A stretch of 64,000 nucleotides of DNA. It comes from Sphaerobacter thermophilus DSM 20745. Its GTDB lineage: Bacteria > Chloroflexota > Chloroflexia > Thermomicrobiales > Thermomicrobiaceae. Positions 60,594-64,000 of the stretch are shown in pieces. A program made the translations under genes and the position numbers. Under the pieces are notes generated by a model. The model saw only the letters and a list, made by a program, of their open reading frames with translations. It made no database searches and was not told the origin of the DNA. Position 1 is the first letter of the stretch; every line of letters starts with the position of its first letter. Location: positions 2,108,001 through 2,172,000 of the forward strand of contig NC_013523.1 of NCBI RefSeq assembly GCF_000024985.1, given 5' to 3'.

Positions 60594-61718
60594 TTACCGC
60601 ACCACACCGGCGCGGCGGAGGATCGCCAGTGTCTCGTCGAGAGGAAGCGCGTAGCGGACGTGGCCGTCGCGACCGGTCATCGTCGTGGCGGCGAAGAGGG
60701 CGTTGATCACCGCCTCCTCGGTCGCCTCGACCGCTGCCTGGAACAGGCCGTCGATCAGCGCCCCGTCCTCCACAATGTGGGGCAGCGTCAGCACGCGCTC
60801 GCTCGGTTCGTGGGGAATGCGCACCGCGTTGGAGAAGGCGATGATGTAGTCGCCGCTGCCGTGCCCGGCGATCGAGCCGGTCCGCGCTAGCCCCAGCGCC
60901 GCGCGCCGCGCCAGCCGCCGCAGCGCTCGATCGAGCATCGGGGCATCGGTCGCCAGGATAACCATCACCGATCCGCTCTCGGGCGGCTCCGGCGCGGCGT
61001 CCGGCCGCCAGCCGGCCAGCTCCCGTCCGACCGGCACCCCTGCAATCGTCAACTGGTCCCGCCGCCCGAAGTTGCCGAGCACCAGCGCGCCGACCGTGTA
61101 GCCGCCGAGCCGCTCGGGCAGCCGGCGCGAGGCCGTGCCGATGCCGCCCTTGAAGCCGAACAGGCTCATCCCCGTCCCGGCGCCGACGCACCCCTCAGCC
61201 ACCAGTCCCGGCGAGGCCGCCGCGATGGCCTCCAGCACATGCTCCTGCCGCACGTGGCGGCCCTGCATATCGTTCAGGTAGGCGTCGGAGCACTCGCCGA
61301 CCACCGGGTTCACGGTCGATGTCGTGATGCCGATGTCAGGGTTGGTGCGGATGGCGTGCTCGACCAGCCCGTCGGCCACCACGCCGACGTTCATCGTTCC
61401 CGTCAGCGCGATGGGCGATTCGATCACGCCCAGCTCGTCGATCTGTTCCTGGCCCAGACACTTACCGAAGCCGTTCAGCACGAAGATCCCGGCTGGGACC
61501 TTCTCCCGGAACACGTTCCCCTCGTGGGGCAGGATCACCGTCACGCCGGTGCGCACCGGCCCCTGGCCTGGCACGAGCGGGCCATCGCCTTCGATGAGCG
61601 TCACATGCCCCACCCGGACGCCGGCGACATCGGTGATCGTGTTCTCCGGACCAGGCGGCAGCGTCCCCAGCACCACCCCGGCCTCCCGCGCCCGGGGCCG
61701 CGATCCGCTCACAGCCAC
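60594..61718 (-). CDS. P1 family peptidase (DmpA/L-aminopeptidase)
   Basis: A 374-aa self-processing N-terminal nucleophile hydrolase like DmpA or BapA, which removes N-terminal residues from peptides. Signatures: NTITDVAGVRVGHVTLIEGD, GTMNVGVVADGLVEHAI, VVGECSDAYLNDM, GCVGAGTGMSLFGFKGGIGT, and GHGSGDYIIAFSNAVRIPHE, where the Ser of GSGD is the expected autocleavage nucleophile. GTG 61718 is chosen because AGGAGGTAGGAG lies directly upstream; the open frame to 61865 is not used. It overlaps the end of the LysE gene by ten bases, so the two form an operon. Confidence 0.92.
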   Translation of the reverse strand: MAVSGSRPRAREAGVVLGTLPPGPENTITDVAGVRVGHVTLIEGDGPLVPGQGPVRTGVTVILPHEGNVFREKVPAGIFVLNGFGKCLGQEQIDELGVIESPIALTGTMNVGVVADGLVEHAIRTNPDIGITTSTVNPVVGECSDAYLNDMQGRHVRQEHVLEAIAAASPGLVAEGCVGAGTGMSLFGFKGGIGTASRRLPERLGGYTVGALVLGNFGRRDQLTIAGVPVGRELAGWRPDAAPEPPESGSVMVILATDAPMLDRALRRLARRAALGLARTGSIAGHGSGDYIIAFSNAVRIPHEPSERVLTLPHIVEDGALIDGLFQAAVEATEEAVINALFAATTMTGRDGHVRYALPLDETLAILRRAGVVR

Positions 61719-62347
61719 GCTCCTACCTCCTGCACCGCTCGGACCGCGAACGAGAGGGCGAAGCCGATCAGGACCACCCCGCTTATGAAGTTCACCCAGC
61801 GAAAGAGCCGGTCGGACACGAACCGCTGCCCCCCGTGGACCAGGAGCGACAGCCCGGTGACCCACAGGCCAAGCCCGAGGATCACCCCGAGAACGATGGC
61901 GAACGTCCCGGTCGTGTCGGTCTGCGCCACCGCCGACGCCACCAGGCCACCGCCGATCGAGGCCCAGAAGACGATGCCCATCGGGTTGAGCAGGGCGATC
62001 AGCAGCCCGGTCGGGTAGGAGCGGCGCATGAAGCCGCCCGAATCGGGCTTGTCGATGAAACTCCCCGTGGCAAAGGCGGCGCGGATGCTGCTATAACCCA
62101 GGAAGACGAGGAACGCCGCGCCTGCGACCCACAGGACCGTGCGCACGGCGGCGCGGTCGACAAGCGGCGTGATACCGGCGATGACGAGCAGGCAGTAGAG
62201 CGTGTCGGCGCTGATCGCGCCGACCCCGACCAGCCAGCCGGAGAGGAACCCGGAGCGAAGCCCGCGGCGCACGATCTCGATGTTCACCGGACCGATCGGC
62301 GCAGCCAGCGCCAGGCCGATGGCAATCCCACGCAGTGCCAGTTCCAT
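61709..62347 (-). CDS. LysE family exporter
   Basis: A 212-aa inner-membrane exporter of the LysE/RhtB family with about six membrane segments. Diagnostic: GIAIGLALAAPIGPVNIEIV at the N-terminus, the FLVFLGYSSIRAAF segment, and PTGLLIALLNPMGIVFWASI, containing the NP motif of helix 4. It exports amino acids or related small molecules. Its neighbour P1 aminopeptidase could create the amino acids it exports, which would guard against overload during peptide degradation. The ATG 62347 has a weak ribosome site. The open frame upstream to 63883 is antisense to the M48 gene and not coding. Confidence 0.9.
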   Translation of the reverse strand: MELALRGIAIGLALAAPIGPVNIEIVRRGLRSGFLSGWLVGVGAISADTLYCLLVIAGITPLVDRAAVRTVLWVAGAAFLVFLGYSSIRAAFATGSFIDKPDSGGFMRRSYPTGLLIALLNPMGIVFWASIGGGLVASAVAQTDTTGTFAIVLGVILGLGLWVTGLSLLVHGGQRFVSDRLFRWVNFISGVVLIGFALSFAVRAVQEVGAWL

Positions 62348-62608
62348 GCGAGGGTGTCCGCTCCTCTCCGCCCCGCACACAAGGTCATCGCTCACGCGCC
62401 GGTCCCGCCCGCGGCAGCGGCAGCGTGTGCGACCCGGAGCATCGCCCGGGCTAGCCCGCCGCCAGAGCGCGGCAACATGCGGCGGGTGAGCCGCACGGGA
62501 GGGACTGATTTCACCCCTTCCCGGAGGGACGCCAATCCCGGGTCCGGCGCGTAAGGATAGCAAATCTCCGGCGGCAGCGGGCCATCGGAGGGCGGGAAGG
62601 ACGGTATC

Positions 62609-63853
62609 GTGGTGTCCTGGCCGATGATCATCCGCGGCGCGCTTGCGCTCCGCCGTCTCGCGGCGGACGGCGCTTCCCCCGGTGCGCGCACGGTCGATCC
62701 GGAACGGCTGCGCCGCGCGCGCCGCTACAACCGGACCAAAGAGCAGCTCTTCCTCGTGGGGCTCGTCACCAGCCTCGTCACCGGCGCGCTGGTGGTCTTC
62801 TCCGGCGCGGCGGCCAGAGTGCGGACCGCCGTGCAGCGCCGCACGGGGCGCGGCCTCCCGGGCGACGCGGCCACGACCACGGTCTACTCGCTGCTCGGCT
62901 GGCTGGCGGCGCTCCCGCTCGACTACATCAGCTCCTACGTCGTCGAGCACCGCTACGGCCTGAGCAACCAGACGCGCACCGCGTGGCTGACCGACCACCT
63001 GAAGGGCCTGGGGGTGGGCCTGGTGCTCCAGACGCCGTTGGCCCTGGCCGGGTACACCGCGATTCGCCGCTGGCCGCGCACCTGGTGGGCGATCGTCAGC
63101 GCCGCGGCGATCCCACTGACCGTCCTGCTGGCCCAGCTCGGCCCGGTGCTGATCATGCCGCTCTTCAACAAGTACGAGCCGCTCAAGGACCGCGAACTGG
63201 CCGAGCGACTGAAGGCTCTGGCCGCCCGATCCGGCATCGAAGTGGCCGACGTGCTCCAGACCGACATGAGCCGGCAGACCAAGAAGGCTAACGCCTTCTT
63301 CGCCGGGCTGGGGCGCACCAAGCGCATCGTCCTCGCCGATACCCTGCTGGAGCAATTCACCCCGGAGGAGATCGAGGTCGTGGTTGCGCACGAGATCGCG
63401 CATCAGGCCCACCGCGACATCTGGCGCTTCATCGCCCTCGGCAGCGTCTTCACCGTCGCCCTCTCGTTCCTGGTGGACCGCCTGGCGCGCGGCACCCTGG
63501 CCCGCTTCGGCTCCCGCATCGGCACCGACCGGCTGGGAGACGTGGCCACGATGCCGCTCCTGAGCTGGTTCCTCTCGATCGCCGGGCTGCTCCTGGGGCC
63601 GGTGCAGAACTGGTACTCGCGCCGCATCGAGCGGCGGGCCGACGCGTTCGCGCTCGAATTGACGCGCGACCCGGTGGCCTTCGGCTCGGCCATGACCCGG
63701 CTGGCGGCGGTCAACCTGTCCGACCCGAAGCCGCCCGCCCTGGTGCGCTTGCTCCTCTACGGCCACCCGAGCATCGCCGAGCGCATCGACCACGCCCGCG
63801 CCTTCGCCGCCGAACACGGCCTCCCGGCCCCCGAGCCGATCACGGTGGAGTAA
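62609..63853 (+). CDS. M48 family metalloprotease (Ste24/CAAX-protease-like)
   Basis: A 414-aa membrane zinc protease. The N-terminal part contains several membrane segments (LVGLVTSLVTGALVVFSGAA, LLGWLAALPLDYISSYVVEH) and the RYGLSNQT motif of the M48 N-domain. PLFNKYEPLKDRELAERLKA and SRQTKKANAFFAGLGRTKRI precede the zinc site VVVAHEIAHQAHRD (HEXXH, near residues 255-259), with the third ligand in RRIERRADAFALEL. A membrane segment lies between. Its role would be processing or quality control of membrane proteins. GTG 62609 follows GGAAGGA. Confidence 0.92.
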   Translation: MVSWPMIIRGALALRRLAADGASPGARTVDPERLRRARRYNRTKEQLFLVGLVTSLVTGALVVFSGAAARVRTAVQRRTGRGLPGDAATTTVYSLLGWLAALPLDYISSYVVEHRYGLSNQTRTAWLTDHLKGLGVGLVLQTPLALAGYTAIRRWPRTWWAIVSAAAIPLTVLLAQLGPVLIMPLFNKYEPLKDRELAERLKALAARSGIEVADVLQTDMSRQTKKANAFFAGLGRTKRIVLADTLLEQFTPEEIEVVVAHEIAHQAHRDIWRFIALGSVFTVALSFLVDRLARGTLARFGSRIGTDRLGDVATMPLLSWFLSIAGLLLGPVQNWYSRRIERRADAFALELTRDPVAFGSAMTRLAAVNLSDPKPPALVRLLLYGHPSIAERIDHARAFAAEHGLPAPEPITVE

Positions 63854-63885
63854 GCACCTCGCCCATCCCAAACCAAGCAGCACCC

Positions 63886-63925
63886 CTCTCCCAACTTTGG
63901 GAGAGGGGTCGGGGGGTGAGGGCCG
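63886..63925 (+). repeat. CCCTCTCCC-type intergenic palindrome, copy B
   Basis: CCCCTCTCCCAACTT pairs with TTGGGAGAGGGG, followed by GGGGGGTGAGGG. Almost identical to 19236-19277. Located between two convergent stop codons. Confidence 0.6.
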
Positions 63926-63945
63926 CTCCCCTAGGGAGGCGACCG

Positions 63946-64000
63946 CTACTGCCGCGGCTTCCGCGCCTTGAACAGCCCCTTCTCGTCCGTGTGGGCCACG
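63946..64000 (-). CDS. 3' end of an unidentified gene (truncated by window)
   Basis: The last 17 codons read VAHTDEKGLFKARKPRQ and end in TAG at 63948-63946. The rest lies outside the window. The basic tail is not enough to name a family. It is convergent with the M48 gene, with the palindrome between them. Confidence 0.5.
   Translation of the reverse strand, partial: VAHTDEKGLFKARKPRQ

Noticed and set aside
62348-63883. Upstream extension of the LysE frame to a 724-aa protein
   Set aside because: The extension is antisense to the M48 protease gene; LysE begins at the conserved ATG 62347.

Overview
This window is high-GC bacterial chromosome, densely coding, with genes on both strands and almost no sign of recent transfer. 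Gene content, the style of the intergenic hairpin repeats and the codon bias suggest a Chloroflexota of the Thermomicrobia/Sphaerobacter type; this is my recognition, not a database result. No rRNA, tRNA, CRISPR array, transposase or phage gene was found.

Layout. 1-1610 is the 3' part of recG. 1.6-11 kb holds an unrecognised 651-aa protein with its own strong promoter, an MqnA/MqnD-like protein, a PAP2 phosphatase, a DUF2182 membrane protein with an odd in-frame stop, two small ORFs (one behind a palindromic operator), a bactofilin-like membrane protein and a lipoprotein-type amidase. 11-15 kb is a peptide ABC importer (binding protein plus two permeases, no ATPase) facing a DnaQ-like exonuclease. 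15.5-17.9 kb is the folate operon folB-folE-folP-folK. 18-25 kb has a DUF3500 protein, an LLM oxidoreductase, an amidohydrolase and the leftward operon gatC-gatA-ftsB-like. 25.2-26.2 kb is a decay zone: a frameshifted microgene, a gene fragment and a disrupted cytochrome P460 lipoprotein gene. 26.3-31 kb carries a beta-propeller lipoprotein, a membrane protein, dnaX and rsmI.

31.9-35.4 kb is a leftward 2-oxoacid dehydrogenase operon (E1 alpha, E1 beta, E2, no E3). Then come an adenosine-specific kinase-like protein, an MHS-type MFS transporter, pyruvate kinase and an MBL hydrolase. 41.3-45.4 kb is a two-component system followed by Glu/Leu-type dehydrogenase and two small genes. 45.6-48.4 kb is the three-gene proton-translocating transhydrogenase operon with a textbook terminator. 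49-62 kb is rich in peptidases (two S9, two M20, one P1), with a long class II aldolase-like protein, trehalose-6-phosphate synthase and a LysE exporter. The window ends with an M48 protease and the last 17 codons of a leftward gene.

The most interesting item is a pair of homologous, non-coding, roughly 225-nt transcription units on the minus strand (about 31566-31790 and 39962-40189). Each has a near-consensus promoter, starts within a few bases of a closing helix, contains the same 26-nt nested hairpin, and ends in a U-rich stretch. They look like a structured small RNA family that I cannot assign to a known class. Other notable items are three 11-bp response-regulator-like repeats upstream of the dehydrogenase, a 90-bp element with perfect 13-bp inverted ends present twice, and five clusters of modular hairpin repeats.
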